Source: Amnibacterium sp. CER49 (GTDB taxonomy: Bacteria > Actinomycetota > Actinomycetes > Actinomycetales > Microbacteriaceae). From it: DNA of 64,000 nucleotides. The stretch spans positions 868,001 to 932,000 of the forward strand of contig NZ_JARVWQ010000001.1 of assembly GCF_029846255.1 (NCBI RefSeq), given 5' to 3'. This document shows, piece by piece, positions 25,686-35,085 of this stretch. Each line of letters starts with the position of its first letter. Position 1 is the stretch's first letter. The position numbers and the translations under genes were made by a program. The notes below the pieces were generated by a model, which saw nothing but the letters and a program-made list of their open reading frames with translations, was not told the origin of the DNA and did not search any database.

Positions 25686-28094
25686 ATGCACGGACCGATC
25701 GACTGGGACGTCGCGCTGCACCGGGCCGAGGTCAGGCTCGCGGCGCTGCCCGAGGCCGACCGGGACGCGATCGCGCTCGCCGCGTTCGATCGGGTGGGTG
25801 AGCCGGGCTTCGTCCCCTTCGTCTACGTCGACGGCCCGAACGGCGCCCGCGAGGTGCCGGGGGCGACCGCCTTCCCCTCCGCGCTCGCGCTCGCCGCGAC
25901 GTTCGACCGCGACCTCGCCGGGGACTACGGCCGGGTCCTCGCCGCCGAGGTGCTCGCGGCCGGCCGGAACGCGCTGCTGGGCCCCGCACTCGACCTCGCG
26001 CGTGTGCCGCAGTCCGGGCGCGCCGGCGAGAACCTGGGCGAGGACCCCGTGCTCGCCGGAGAGATCGGGGGGCAGATCGTCGAGTCCCTGCAGGCGGCAG
26101 GCGTGCTCGCGGTCGTGAAGCACTACGTCGCGAACGGCTTCGAATGGCTGCGCACCGGATCGGGCTTCCCGCAGCGCGGACCGGCGATGGACGTGCGGGT
26201 CGACCCGCGCACGCTCGCCGATCTCTACCTCGAGCCGTTCCGCCGGGTGGTCCGGCACGGTGCCGCGGCGCTCATGGGTTCGTACAACCGGCTGAACGGC
26301 GAGTACGTCTGCCAGTCCCCCGACCTGCTCGCCCTGCCCCGGGAGCGCTGGGGATGGCGCGGCGTCACGATCCCGGACTTCCTCTTCGCCGTCCGCGACC
26401 CCGCCGCCGCGCTGGCCGCCGGCCTCGACCTGCCGGGGCTCGACGGCGCCGCCGGCCGGACGCCGGAGCACCTCGGAGCCGACCGGGCACGCCGCGACGC
26501 GGCGGTGCTGCACGTGCTCACGGCGGCCGAGGCCATCGGCCTGCGCGCCCCCCGCGAGGATCCCGGCGCGCTCGGAGGCGCCGAGGCGCTCGCGCTCGCC
26601 GAGCGGATCGAGACCGAGGGCATGGTGCTGCTGAGGAACGAGGGCGACCTGCTGCCGCTCGCCGACGGCACCCGCGTGGCGCTGATCGCGCCCGAGACCG
26701 CCGGCGCGCTCCTCGTGATCGGCGGCTCCGCCGCGGTCGTCCCGCCGTCGGACCGCGTCCCCGGGCTCGAGGAGACCCTCGCGGCCCGGCTGACGGTGAC
26801 GAGCGCACCCGGCGTACCCGGCGTCGCGCCGCTGCCACCCCTGCCCGCCGACCGCACCGAGCACGGCATCCGCGTCACCCTCCGCACCGCCGACGGCGCG
26901 GAACGCGAGCTCGCGCCGACGTCCGCCGAGGTCGAGGCGCCCGACGGGCCGCCCGCGGCCTGGTCGGCCCTGCTCGAGACGCGCATCGTCCCCACCCGCA
27001 GCGGCCGTCACGTGCTCGCCCTCGAGCTCGCCGGCGAGGCCGTGCTGCTCGTCGACGGCCACCCGGTCGCCTCCGGCTTCCGGGAGGCGTCCCCGTTCGT
27101 CGTCGGCCCCCTGCTGCCGCTCTTCGCGACCGTCGACCTCGAGGCGGGCCGCGCGGCCGACGTCCGGGTCGAGTACACGAGCGGCGTCGCCATCAGCATC
27201 CCGATCCCGCACTCCCCGATCCGGCCGCACCTGCGCCTCGGCTGGAGCGAGCCCGACGACCGGGTCGCGAACGCCGCGCGGCTCGCCGCCGACGCGGACG
27301 TCGCGGTCGTGCTCGCCGGCCGCGTCTCGGGAGAGGGCATGGACACCGACGGCCTGCGGTTGCCCGGGTCGCAGGAGGACCTGCTCGCGGCGGTCGTCGC
27401 GGCGAACCCGCGGACCGTCCTCGTCACCCTCGGCGCCGGGCCGGTCGTGCTGCCGGACGGCGCCCCGCCGGCAGCGCTGCTGCACGCCTGGTTCCCGGGC
27501 GAGCGCTTCGCCCCGGCCCTGACCGCGGTGGTGACGGGCGACGCCGAGCCCGGCGGCCGGCTCGTCACGACCTGGCCCGCGGCCGAGGACCGCACCCCGA
27601 TCGAGACCCCGGTGCAGTACCCGGGCGCCGACGGCTCGGTCGAGCACACCGAGGGCCTGCTCGTCGGGTACCGCTGGTACGACGCCCGGGGCGAGGATCC
27701 GGCCTTCCCGTTCGGGCACGGACTCGGTTACACGACGTTCGATCTCACCGACGCGCGCGCCGCGGTGGGCGCCGACGATGTCGTCGTCGCGGTCACGGTC
27801 CGGAACGTCGGGGACCGGCGCGGCAAGGCCGTGCCGCAGGTCTACGTCGCCTTCCCGCCCGAGGCCGACCAGCCGCCGCGGCAGCTGCAGGCCTTCGCGG
27901 CGGTGCGGCTCGAGCCCGGGGAGGAGCGCCGCGTCGAGCTGCGCGTCCCGCTCGACGACCTCGCCCGCGCCGACGGGAGCGGACGTCGCCGTCTCGTCCC
28001 CGGCGAGCACGTCGCGTTCATCGGGGTGTCGTCGCGCGACGTCCGCCTCGAGGCGCCGTTCGCGGTTCCCGCAGCCGGAGCAGGGGGCGAGTGA
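25686..28094 (+). CDS. GH3 beta-glycosidase with PA14 insert
   Basis: An 802-residue family 3 glycoside hydrolase. The N-terminal barrel has KHYVANGFEW, MGSYNRLNGEYVC and GVTIPDF, where Asp231 is the probable nucleophile. The second (alpha/beta) domain carries IETEGMVLLRNEGDLLPL and a PA14-like insertion at about residues 420-560. The C-terminal Fn3-like domain includes VTVRNVGDRRGKAVPQVYV. No signal peptide, so it is cytoplasmic. ATG 25686 is preferred because the ATG 54 bases upstream would place the LacI operator inside the coding region. Likely beta-glucosidase or related activity on imported glycosides. Its TGA overlaps the rhaM ATG. Confidence 0.9.
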   Translation: MHGPIDWDVALHRAEVRLAALPEADRDAIALAAFDRVGEPGFVPFVYVDGPNGAREVPGATAFPSALALAATFDRDLAGDYGRVLAAEVLAAGRNALLGPALDLARVPQSGRAGENLGEDPVLAGEIGGQIVESLQAAGVLAVVKHYVANGFEWLRTGSGFPQRGPAMDVRVDPRTLADLYLEPFRRVVRHGAAALMGSYNRLNGEYVCQSPDLLALPRERWGWRGVTIPDFLFAVRDPAAALAAGLDLPGLDGAAGRTPEHLGADRARRDAAVLHVLTAAEAIGLRAPREDPGALGGAEALALAERIETEGMVLLRNEGDLLPLADGTRVALIAPETAGALLVIGGSAAVVPPSDRVPGLEETLAARLTVTSAPGVPGVAPLPPLPADRTEHGIRVTLRTADGAERELAPTSAEVEAPDGPPAAWSALLETRIVPTRSGRHVLALELAGEAVLLVDGHPVASGFREASPFVVGPLLPLFATVDLEAGRAADVRVEYTSGVAISIPIPHSPIRPHLRLGWSEPDDRVANAARLAADADVAVVLAGRVSGEGMDTDGLRLPGSQEDLLAAVVAANPRTVLVTLGAGPVVLPDGAPPAALLHAWFPGERFAPALTAVVTGDAEPGGRLVTTWPAAEDRTPIETPVQYPGADGSVEHTEGLLVGYRWYDARGEDPAFPFGHGLGYTTFDLTDARAAVGADDVVVAVTVRNVGDRRGKAVPQVYVAFPPEADQPPRQLQAFAAVRLEPGEERRVELRVPLDDLARADGSGRRRLVPGEHVAFIGVSSRDVRLEAPFAVPAAGAGGE

Positions 28095-28447
28095 TGGAGC
28101 GCCTCTGCTTCCAGCTGCAGGTGAAGCCCGAACGCATCGCCGAGTACATCGACCGGCACCGCGCCGTCCGGCCGGAGATGCTGCGGGCGATCGAGCGCTC
28201 GGGTCGCCGGAACTACTCGCTGTTCCTCCGCGACGACGGGCTGCTCATCGGCTACTACGAGACCGACGACGACGCGGCGTCTGCGCGGCGGCTCGCCGAG
28301 GACCCCGACACTGCGCGCTGGGAGGCGGAGTCGGCGGAGCTCTTCGTCGCGCTGCCCGGCGCCCGTCCCGACCAGGGCGCGCCACGCCTCCGCGAGGTCT
28401 TCTCGCTCGAGGACCAGCTCGCCCGACTCGATGCTCCCGGTGATTGA
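28094..28447 (+). CDS. rhaM: L-rhamnose mutarotase
   Basis: A 117-residue dimeric alpha/beta-barrel protein that interconverts alpha- and beta-L-rhamnose before isomerisation. The family-typical LCFQLQVKPERIAEYIDRHRAVRPEML (His22) and RRNYSLFLRDDGLLIGYYET are clear; length is close to the usual 104-115. The ATG shares one base with the GH3 stop, so the sugar released by glycosidases and its epimerisation are translationally linked. The promoter -35 of the rhaI operon overlaps its stop codon. Confidence 0.92.
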   Translation: MERLCFQLQVKPERIAEYIDRHRAVRPEMLRAIERSGRRNYSLFLRDDGLLIGYYETDDDAASARRLAEDPDTARWEAESAELFVALPGARPDQGAPRLREVFSLEDQLARLDAPGD

Positions 28448-28472
28448 CCCCGAGCCCTTCTCTCCCTACTCT
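28444..28472 (+). promoter_or_regulatory. Promoter of the rhaI-rhaB-lldD operon
   Basis: TTGACC (28444-28449) and TACTCT (28467-28472) are separated by exactly 17 bases, a good sigma-A-type promoter. The -35 overlaps the rhaM stop codon. A LacI operator starts 2-4 bases downstream of the -10, so repression by blocking initiation is expected. Confidence 0.75.
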
Positions 28473-28473
28473 T

Positions 28474-28491
28474 GCTTGAAACGATTCAAGC
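28474..28491 (+). promoter_or_regulatory. LacI-type operator of the rha operon
   Basis: GCTTGAAACGATTCAAGC is an 18-bp palindrome with only the pair flanking the central CG unsymmetrical, the best of the rha-type sites in this window. It lies over the expected transcription start and 33 bases before the rhaI ATG. Confidence 0.9.
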
Positions 28492-28523
28492 GGCGCGGAC
28501 GCCGCAGGAAAGGCTGAACGACG

Positions 28524-29690
28524 ATGCCGTCCTTCGCTGACATCACGCCCCTGCTCGAGCAGCAGGCGATCGAGCTCCCCTCGTGGGCGTTCGGCAACTC
28601 CGGCACCCGGTTCCGGGTCTTCCCGCAGGCCGGCGTCCCGCGCGATCCGTTCGAGAAGATCGCCGACGCGGCGAAGGTGCACGAGCTCACGGGGCTCGCG
28701 CCGACCGTCGCCCTGCACATTCCCTGGGACGAGGTGGACGACTTCGCCGCGCTCCGCCGCCATGCGGAGGACCTCGGCGTCGCTCTCGGCACCATCAACT
28801 CGAACACGTTCCAGGACGAGGCCTACAAGCTCGGCAGCCTCGCCTCGCGCGACGACGCCGTGCGCCGGAAGGCCGTCGACCACCACCTGCGCTGCATCGA
28901 GATCATGGGCGAGACCGGCAGCAAGGACCTGAAGATCTGGCTCGCCGACGGCACGAACTACCCCGGTCAGGACGACCTGCGCTCCCGCCAGGACCGCCTG
29001 ACCGAGTCGCTCCAGGAGATCTACGCCGCGATCGGCGAGGGGCAGCGCCTCGTGCTCGAGTACAAGTTCTTCGAGCCCGCGTTCTACTCCACCGACGTGC
29101 CCGACTGGGGCACCTCGTACGCGCAGGTCGCGGCGCTCGGCGACCGCGCGATGGTCTGCCTCGACACCGGCCATCACGCGCCCGGCACGAACATCGAGTT
29201 CATCGTCATGCAGCTGCTGCGCCTGAAGAAGCTCGGCAGCTTCGACTTCAACTCGCGCTTCTACGCCGACGACGACCTCATCGTCGGGGCGGCCGACCCG
29301 TTCCAGCTGTTCCGCATCCTCGTCGAGGTGGTCCGAGGCGGCGGGTACGGCGAGGGCAGCGACGTGGCGTTCATGCTCGACCAGTGCCACAACATCGAGA
29401 AGAAGATCCCGGGCCAGATCCGCAGCGTGCTGAACGTGCAGGAGATGACCGCTCGGGCGCTGCTGCTCGACCGCGAAGCGCTCGACGTCGCGCAGCGGGC
29501 GGGTGACGTGCTCGGCGCGAACGGGATCCTCATGGACGCCTTCTACCGCGACGTGCGGCCCGATCTCGCCGCGTGGCGCGCCTCGCGCGGCCTGCCGGCC
29601 GACCCGATGCGGGCGTACGCGGAGTCCGGCTACCAGGAGCGCATCGAGGCCGACCGCGTCGGCGGCGCCCAGGCGGGCTGGGGAGCCTGA
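28524..29690 (+). CDS. rhaI: L-rhamnose isomerase (Pseudomonas stutzeri type)
   Basis: A 388-residue metal-dependent isomerase converting L-rhamnose to L-rhamnulose. It belongs to the RhaI type rather than E. coli RhaA. AFGNSGTRFRVFPQAGVPRDP, ALGTINSNTFQDEAYKLGSL, LEYKFFEPAFYSTDVPDWG and CLDTGHHAPGTNIEF (metal Asp and His) are characteristic. First gene of its transcript, with a GGAAAGG ribosome site. It begins the phosphorylative route completed by the next genes. Confidence 0.94.
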   Translation: MPSFADITPLLEQQAIELPSWAFGNSGTRFRVFPQAGVPRDPFEKIADAAKVHELTGLAPTVALHIPWDEVDDFAALRRHAEDLGVALGTINSNTFQDEAYKLGSLASRDDAVRRKAVDHHLRCIEIMGETGSKDLKIWLADGTNYPGQDDLRSRQDRLTESLQEIYAAIGEGQRLVLEYKFFEPAFYSTDVPDWGTSYAQVAALGDRAMVCLDTGHHAPGTNIEFIVMQLLRLKKLGSFDFNSRFYADDDLIVGAADPFQLFRILVEVVRGGGYGEGSDVAFMLDQCHNIEKKIPGQIRSVLNVQEMTARALLLDREALDVAQRAGDVLGANGILMDAFYRDVRPDLAAWRASRGLPADPMRAYAESGYQERIEADRVGGAQAGWGA

Positions 29691-29740
29691 AGCTCCTCCC
29701 CCGACCGACGCACGATGCCCATCCGAACCGGGGAACGGGA

Positions 29741-29765
29741 GTCCGGCCGATGTGATCGGCCGGAC
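29741..29765. repeat. Intergenic hairpin between rhaI and the aldolase gene
   Basis: GTCCGGCCGAT and ATCGGCCGGAC form a perfect 11-bp stem with a 3-base loop, 50 bases after rhaI and 53 before the next start. No U-tract. It may be a partial terminator or an mRNA-processing or stability element that sets the rhaI to aldolase ratio; the role is inferred. Confidence 0.55.
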
Positions 29766-29818
29766 GGACCTCCCACGACGCGCGCCGGGCGAGGACCGGC
29801 GTGCCCAGAGGAGACGCC

Positions 29819-31855
29819 ATGACCAACGCCACCGCCGCCGCCCTGATCGCCCGGTCGAACCGGCTGGGCGCCGATCCGAAGAACACGAACTACGCCGGCG
29901 GCAACACCTCCGCCAAGGGCACCGAGACCGACCCCGTCTCGGGCGAGCCGGTCGAGCTGCTCTGGGTGAAGGGCTCGGGCGGCGACCTCGGCACGTTGAC
30001 GGAGCCCGGGCTCGCCGTGCTCCGCCTCGACCGGCTCCGCTCCCTCGTCGACGTCTACCCGGGGGTCGAGCGCGAGGACGAGATGGTCGCGGCGTTCGAC
30101 TTCACGCTGTTCGGCAAGGGCGGCGCGGCGCCGTCGATCGACACGGCCATGCACGGGCTCGTCGAGGCGGCGCACGTCGACCACCTGCATCCCGACTCCG
30201 GCATCGCGATCGCGACCGCGGCCGACGGCGAGCGGCTCACGAAGGAGATCTTCGGCGACCGTGTCGTGTGGGTGCCGTGGCGGCGGCCGGGGTTCCAGCT
30301 CGGCCTCGACATCGCGGCGATCAAGGACGCGAACCCGCAGGCGATCGGCACGATCCTCGGCGGTCACGGCATCACCGCGTGGGGTGGCACGAGCGAGGAG
30401 GCCGAGGCGAACAGCCTCGAGATCATCCGCACCGCGGAGGCGTACCTCGAGGAGCACGGCGAGCCGGAGCCCTTCGGCGCGGCGCTGCCCGGCTACGAGC
30501 CGCTGCCGGAGGCGGAGCGCCGCGCTCGCGCGGTCGCGCTGGCGCCCACCATCCGCGGCCTCGCCTCGACGGACCGCCCGCAGGTCGGGCACTTCACCGA
30601 CAGCGAGGTCGTGCTCGACTTCCTCGCCCGCGCCGAGCACCCGCGGCTCGCCGCGCTCGGCACGAGCTGCCCCGACCACTTCCTCCGCACGAAGGTGAAG
30701 CCGCTCGTGCTCGACCTGCCCGCGAAGGCGACCGTCGAGGAGCAGCTCGCGCGGCTCGCGGAGCTGCACGAGCAGTACCGCGCCGACTACCAGGCGTACT
30801 ACGACCGTCATGCGACGGCGGACTCCCCCGCGATCCGGGGCGCCGATCCCGCGATCGTGCTCGTGCCCGGCGTCGGCATGTTCAGCTACGGCGCCGACAA
30901 GCAGACCGCCCGCGTCGCCGGCGAGTTCTACGTGAACGCGATCAACGTGATGCGGGGCGCCGAGGCCGTCTCGACCTACGCCCCGATCCCGGAGTCGGAG
31001 AAGTTCCGCATCGAGTACTGGGCGCTCGAGGAGGCGAAGCTCCAGCGCATGCCGAGACCGAAGAGCCACGCCACCCGCATCGCCCTCGTCACGGGTGCCG
31101 CGAGCGGCATCGGCAAGGCGATCGCCACCCGCCTCGCCGCCGAGGGCGCCTGCGTCGTCATCGCCGACCTCGACCTCGGGAAGGCGCAGGCGGCGGCCGC
31201 GGAGCTCGGCAGCACCGACGTCGCCATCGGCGTGGCCGCGAACGTCACCGACGAGGCGCAGGTGCAGGCGGCGATCGACGCGACCGTGCTCGCCTTCGGC
31301 GGCGTCGACCTCGTCGTGAACAACGCCGGCCTGTCCCTCTCGAAGCCGCTGCTCGAGACCACGGAGGCCGACTGGGACCTGCAGCACGACGTGATGGCGA
31401 AGGGCTCGTTCCTCGTCTCGAAGGCCGCGGCGCGCGTCCTCATCGAGCAGGGGCTCGGCGGCGACGTCGTCTACGTCTCGAGCAAGAACTCCGTCTTCGC
31501 CGGGCCGAACAACATCGCCTACTCGGCGACGAAGGCCGACCAGGCGCACCAGGTGCGGCTGCTCGCGGTCGAGCTCGGCGAGCACGGCGTGAAGGTGAAC
31601 GGCATCAACCCGGACGGCGTCGTCCGCGGCTCCGGCATCTTCGCCTCCGGCTGGGGCGCGAACCGCGCGAAGACCTACGGGATCCCCGAGGAGGACCTCG
31701 GCAGGTTCTACGCGCAGCGCACGATCCTGAAGCGCGAGGTGCTGCCCGAGAACGTGGCGAACGCGGTGGCCGCGATCACCGGCCCCGACTTCAGCCACAC
31801 CACGGGGCTGCACATCCCCGTCGATGCGGGCGTCGCGGCCGCCTTCCTCCGATGA
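29819..31855 (+). CDS. rhaD: Bifunctional rhamnulose-1-phosphate aldolase / L-lactaldehyde dehydrogenase
   Basis: A 678-residue fusion. The N-terminal class II aldolase domain (about 1-400) has NYAGGNTSAKGTE, LLWVKGSGGDLGTL, VDHLHPDSGIAI (zinc histidines) and GGHGITAWG. The C-terminal SDR domain begins at about residue 423 with VTGAASGIGKA, then VNNAGLS and YSATKADQ (Tyr-x-x-x-Lys). The aldolase splits L-rhamnulose-1-phosphate to dihydroxyacetone phosphate and L-lactaldehyde, and the dehydrogenase oxidises the latter to L-lactate. ATG 29819 is chosen over a GTG 18 bases upstream because AGAGGAG precedes it correctly. Confidence 0.93.
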   Translation: MTNATAAALIARSNRLGADPKNTNYAGGNTSAKGTETDPVSGEPVELLWVKGSGGDLGTLTEPGLAVLRLDRLRSLVDVYPGVEREDEMVAAFDFTLFGKGGAAPSIDTAMHGLVEAAHVDHLHPDSGIAIATAADGERLTKEIFGDRVVWVPWRRPGFQLGLDIAAIKDANPQAIGTILGGHGITAWGGTSEEAEANSLEIIRTAEAYLEEHGEPEPFGAALPGYEPLPEAERRARAVALAPTIRGLASTDRPQVGHFTDSEVVLDFLARAEHPRLAALGTSCPDHFLRTKVKPLVLDLPAKATVEEQLARLAELHEQYRADYQAYYDRHATADSPAIRGADPAIVLVPGVGMFSYGADKQTARVAGEFYVNAINVMRGAEAVSTYAPIPESEKFRIEYWALEEAKLQRMPRPKSHATRIALVTGAASGIGKAIATRLAAEGACVVIADLDLGKAQAAAAELGSTDVAIGVAANVTDEAQVQAAIDATVLAFGGVDLVVNNAGLSLSKPLLETTEADWDLQHDVMAKGSFLVSKAAARVLIEQGLGGDVVYVSSKNSVFAGPNNIAYSATKADQAHQVRLLAVELGEHGVKVNGINPDGVVRGSGIFASGWGANRAKTYGIPEEDLGRFYAQRTILKREVLPENVANAVAAITGPDFSHTTGLHIPVDAGVAAAFLR

Positions 31856-31889
31856 CCGGCTCCCGGCTGCGAGGAGTAGGACGGACTCC

Positions 31890-33311
31890 ATGAAGTCCGT
31901 CGCTGCGATCGACCTCGGTGCCACGAGCGGGCGGGTGATCCTCGGCGCGTTCGGCCACGGCGAGCTGCACCTCCGGCACGTGATGCGGTTCCCGAACACC
32001 CCGGTCCGGCTGCCGGACGGCCTGCACTGGGACGTGCTGTCGCTGTACTCGGCCGCGATGACGGGCGTCGGCGCCGCCTCCCGCGAGGAGCCGGAGCTGC
32101 TCGGCGCGGCCGTCGACTCGTGGGCCGTCGACTACGGCCTGCTCCGCGGCATCCGCCTCATCGGCAACCCGTACCACTACCGGGACGAGCGGACCGCGGA
32201 GGGCGTGAAGGCGGTGCACGGCGAGGTGAGCGCCGAGGAGCTGTACCGCCGCAACGGCTTGCAGCACCTGCCCTTCAACACGATCTTCCAGCTGGCGGCG
32301 TCGGCCGGCACCGGCGTGCTCGACATGGCGACGCGGCTGCTGCTCATCCCCGACCTGCTCGGCTGGTGGGCGACCGGGGTGCAGGTCGCGGAGCGGACGA
32401 ACGCCTCGACGACGGGACTGCTGCCGGTCGGTGGCGGCGACTGGGACCGCGGCCTCATGCTCCGGCTCGGCCTGCGTTGGGACCTGCTCCCCGACCTCGT
32501 CGACCCCGGCACGGTGCTCGGCCCCGTCACCCCGACGACGCGCGACGAGTTCGGGATCGCCCGCGACCTCCTGCTCACCACGGTCGGCTCGCACGACACC
32601 GCCTCCGCGGTCGTCGGCGTGCCGATGCGCGACGCCGGCAGCGTCTACATCTCCTGCGGCACCTGGTCGCTCGTCGGCACCGAGCTCGAGTCCCCGCTCG
32701 CCACCGACGAAGCACGGGAAGCCGGGTTCACGAACGAGGGCGGCGTCGACGGCCGCACCCGGTTCCTCAAGAACGTGATGGGGCTCTGGCTGCTGTCGGA
32801 GTCGGTCCGCACGTGGGCGAAGGCCGGCGAGCCGGAGGACCTCGAGCCCCTGCTGGCGCAAGCCGCCGACGCGCCCGCCGACGTGCCAACGTTCGATGTG
32901 AACGACCCGCGGCTCCTCGCCCCCGGGAACATGCCTCGGCGCATCGAGGCGCTGCTCACCGAGCAGGGCAGCCGCGTGCCGGCGACGGTCGGCGAGTTCG
33001 TCCGCAGCGTGCTGCAGAGCCTCGCCGACGCCTATGCCGACGCCGTCCGCGACATCGAGCGGCTCACGGGTCGCACGATCCGCACCGTGCACGTCGTCGG
33101 CGGGGGCGCGCAGAACGAGCTGCTCTGCCGGCTGACCGCCGACGCGGTCGGCGTGCCGGTGGTCGCGGGTCCCGTCGAGGCGACCGCGATCGGCAACCTG
33201 CTCGTGCAGGCCCGCACCCACGGCCTGCTCGCCGGTGACCTCGAGGCGCTCCGCCGCGTGGTCGAGGTGTCCTTCCCGCCCCGCGTCTTCCCGCCGCGGG
33301 CCCGCTCCTGA
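31890..33311 (+). CDS. rhaB: Rhamnulokinase
   Basis: A 473-residue FGGY-family kinase phosphorylating L-rhamnulose with ATP. The N-terminal phosphate-binding [13 protein letters not shown], substrate loop [22 protein letters not shown], the catalytic-Asp region GSHDTASAV and the adenosine motif [19 protein letters not shown] are all present. ATG 31890 is preceded by GAGGAG. The frame is open upstream, but that region lies in the preceding gene's end. It is the third gene of the rha transcript. Confidence 0.94.
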   Translation: MKSVAAIDLGATSGRVILGAFGHGELHLRHVMRFPNTPVRLPDGLHWDVLSLYSAAMTGVGAASREEPELLGAAVDSWAVDYGLLRGIRLIGNPYHYRDERTAEGVKAVHGEVSAEELYRRNGLQHLPFNTIFQLAASAGTGVLDMATRLLLIPDLLGWWATGVQVAERTNASTTGLLPVGGGDWDRGLMLRLGLRWDLLPDLVDPGTVLGPVTPTTRDEFGIARDLLLTTVGSHDTASAVVGVPMRDAGSVYISCGTWSLVGTELESPLATDEAREAGFTNEGGVDGRTRFLKNVMGLWLLSESVRTWAKAGEPEDLEPLLAQAADAPADVPTFDVNDPRLLAPGNMPRRIEALLTEQGSRVPATVGEFVRSVLQSLADAYADAVRDIERLTGRTIRTVHVVGGGAQNELLCRLTADAVGVPVVAGPVEATAIGNLLVQARTHGLLAGDLEALRRVVEVSFPPRVFPPRARS

Positions 33312-33328
33312 CGAGAGGCTCATCGCCG

Positions 33329-34570
33329 ATGACGGTGCAGCGCCAGTTCCCGAAGCCCGCCGAGGTCTTCGAGTACCTGCGGTTCAAGAAGCCCGAGCTC
33401 GACTTCAAGAAGGCGCGGCTCGAGTCCGCGCTCACGATCGAGGACCTGCGGCGCATCGCGAAGCGGCGCACCCCGAAGGCCGCGTTCGACTACACGGACG
33501 GCTCGGCCGAGGCCGAGATCTCGATACAGCGGGCGCGGCAGGCGTTCGAGGACGTCGAGTTCCACCCGCAGGTGCTCCGCGACGTGGCGCACGTCGACAC
33601 CACGGCGACCGTGTTCGGGGCGCCCTCGAGGTGGCCGTTCGGCATCGCACCGACCGGTTTCACCCGGCTCATGCAGACCGAGGGCGAGACGGCGGGAGCG
33701 GGCGCGGCGGCGGAGGCCGGCATCCCCTTCACGCTCTCGACGCTCGGCACGACCTCGATCGAGTCCGTGAAGGAGACGAACCCGGACGGCCGCAACTGGT
33801 TCCAGCTCTACGTGATGCGGCAGCGCGAGATCTCGTACGGGCTCGTCGAGCGCGCCGCGAAGGCCGGCTTCGAGACGCTGTTCTTCACCGTCGACACCCC
33901 CGTCGCCGGCGCCCGGCTCCGCGACAAGCGCAACGGCTTCGCGATCCCGCCGCAGCTGACGCTGCGGACCCTGCTCGACGCGGCGCCCCGGCCGTGGTGG
34001 TGGATCGACTTCCTCACCACGCCGAAGCTCGAGTTCGCCTCGCTCAGCTCGACGGGCGGCACCGTCGGCGACCTGCTCGACATGGCCATGGACCCGACGA
34101 TCACCTTCGAGGACCTCGAGGTGATCCGCGGCCTCTGGCCCGGCAAGCTCGCGATCAAGGGGGTGCAGAGCGTCGAGGACGCGAAGCGCTTCGCCGACGC
34201 GGGTGTCGACGGCATCGTGCTCTCGAACCACGGCGGTCGCCAGCTCGACCGCGCACCGATCCCGTTCCACCTGCTGCCCGACGTGGTCCGCGAGGTCGGA
34301 CGCGACACCGACGTGATCGTCGACACCGGCATCATGAACGGCGCCGACATCGTCGCGTCGATCGCGCTCGGCGCGAGGTTCACGCTCATCGGGCGCGCCT
34401 ACCTCTACGGCCTCATGGCCGGCGGGCGCGCGGGCGTCGATCGGACGATCCAGATCCTCTCCGACCAGATCGTCCGCACGATGAAGCTGCTCGGCGCCCA
34501 CTCGCTCGAGGAGCTCACCCCGCAGCACGTGACGCAGCTCGAGCGCCTCGTGCCCCGCGCCCGCGCCTAG
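33329..34570 (+). CDS. lldD: L-lactate dehydrogenase / alpha-hydroxy-acid oxidase (FMN)
   Basis: A 413-residue FMN-dependent alpha-hydroxy-acid dehydrogenase. It has [47 protein letters not shown] and [14 protein letters not shown], where the His is the catalytic base and the Arg binds the carboxylate. [18 protein letters not shown] closes the FMN site. It follows rhaB by 17 bases. It would oxidise L-lactate from the aldolase/dehydrogenase fusion to pyruvate, completing L-rhamnose catabolism in one operon. Other 2-hydroxy acids are possible substrates. Confidence 0.9.
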   Translation: MTVQRQFPKPAEVFEYLRFKKPELDFKKARLESALTIEDLRRIAKRRTPKAAFDYTDGSAEAEISIQRARQAFEDVEFHPQVLRDVAHVDTTATVFGAPSRWPFGIAPTGFTRLMQTEGETAGAGAAAEAGIPFTLSTLGTTSIESVKETNPDGRNWFQLYVMRQREISYGLVERAAKAGFETLFFTVDTPVAGARLRDKRNGFAIPPQLTLRTLLDAAPRPWWWIDFLTTPKLEFASLSSTGGTVGDLLDMAMDPTITFEDLEVIRGLWPGKLAIKGVQSVEDAKRFADAGVDGIVLSNHGGRQLDRAPIPFHLLPDVVREVGRDTDVIVDTGIMNGADIVASIALGARFTLIGRAYLYGLMAGGRAGVDRTIQILSDQIVRTMKLLGAHSLEELTPQHVTQLERLVPRARA

Positions 34571-34584
34571 CCGCCGGGGAGACG

Positions 34585-34622
34585 GATCCGGCGCCGCCCC
34601 GAGGAGGGAGCGGCGCCGGATC
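34585..34622. terminator. Bidirectional terminator between lldD and glsB-like gene
   Basis: GATCCGGCGCCGC (34585-34597) pairs perfectly with GCGGCGCCGGATC (34610-34622) around a 12-base loop, between two convergent genes and 14 bases after the lldD stop. No U-tract. Confidence 0.75.
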
Positions 34623-34638
34623 GAGGTGCTGAGGGGCC

Positions 34639-34920
34639 CTACCGGGCCGTGCGACGGCCGCGGACCGCCATCCAGATCAGCAGCACGATGATCGCGCCGA
34701 TGATCGAGCCGATGATGCCCGAGGGCTGGATGAAGCCGCCCTGGGGGTCGGCGTGGAAGAGCAGGAAGCCGAGGAAGCCGCCGACGAACGAGCCGACGAT
34801 GCCGAGCAGGATCGTCGCGCCGATGCCCATCGACTGCCGGCCGGGCACGATCGCCCGGGCGATGAAGCCCGCGATGAGCCCCACGATGATGATCACGATG
34901 ATGGTGCCGAGGATGCCCAT
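34639..34920 (-). CDS. GlsB/YeaQ/YmgE-family small membrane protein
   Basis: A 93-residue hydrophobic protein of the transglycosylase-associated family. Three predicted membrane segments, beginning with MGILGTIIVIIIVGLIAGF, plus the characteristic ARAIVPGRQSMGIGATILLGIVGSFVGG and a terminal IGAIIVLLIWMAVRGR. These proteins are general-stress-associated and their biochemical function is unknown. ATG 34920 is preferred over the upstream frame extension because it starts directly at the first membrane segment and follows GGAGAAGTGG. Confidence 0.9.
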   Translation of the reverse strand: MGILGTIIVIIIVGLIAGFIARAIVPGRQSMGIGATILLGIVGSFVGGFLGFLLFHADPQGGFIQPSGIIGSIIGAIIVLLIWMAVRGRRTAR

Positions 34921-34995
34921 GATCCACTTCTCCGAGATGCACGTGTCCGACGTGGCGGGCACCCCGAGGCGTGGGATGCAGAAGCGATCAGAGCA

Positions 34996-35033
34996 GGCTC
35001 AGGTGAGAATCAGCGGAGGTTCAGGTGGGAATC
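34996..35033 (+). promoter_or_regulatory. Direct repeats upstream of the response-regulator gene
   Basis: GGCTCAGGTGAGAATC (34996-35011) and GGTTCAGGTGGGAATC (35018-35033) match at 14 of 16 positions with a 22-bp period, two helical turns. They lie 53-90 bases before the regulator's GTG. A second structure, CCTAGGGGTG/CACCCCGAGG (about 35043-35070), follows. Both suggest protein-binding sites, possibly autoregulatory. Function not known. Confidence 0.5.
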
Positions 35034-35085
35034 CGGTGACATCCCTAGGGGTGAACTCCACACCCCGAGGTGTATACCGGGCCCT

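Noticed and set aside
25632-25686. Upstream ATG for the GH3 gene
   Set aside because: It would put the probable -10 and LacI operator inside the coding region, and the added residues match no GH3 feature.
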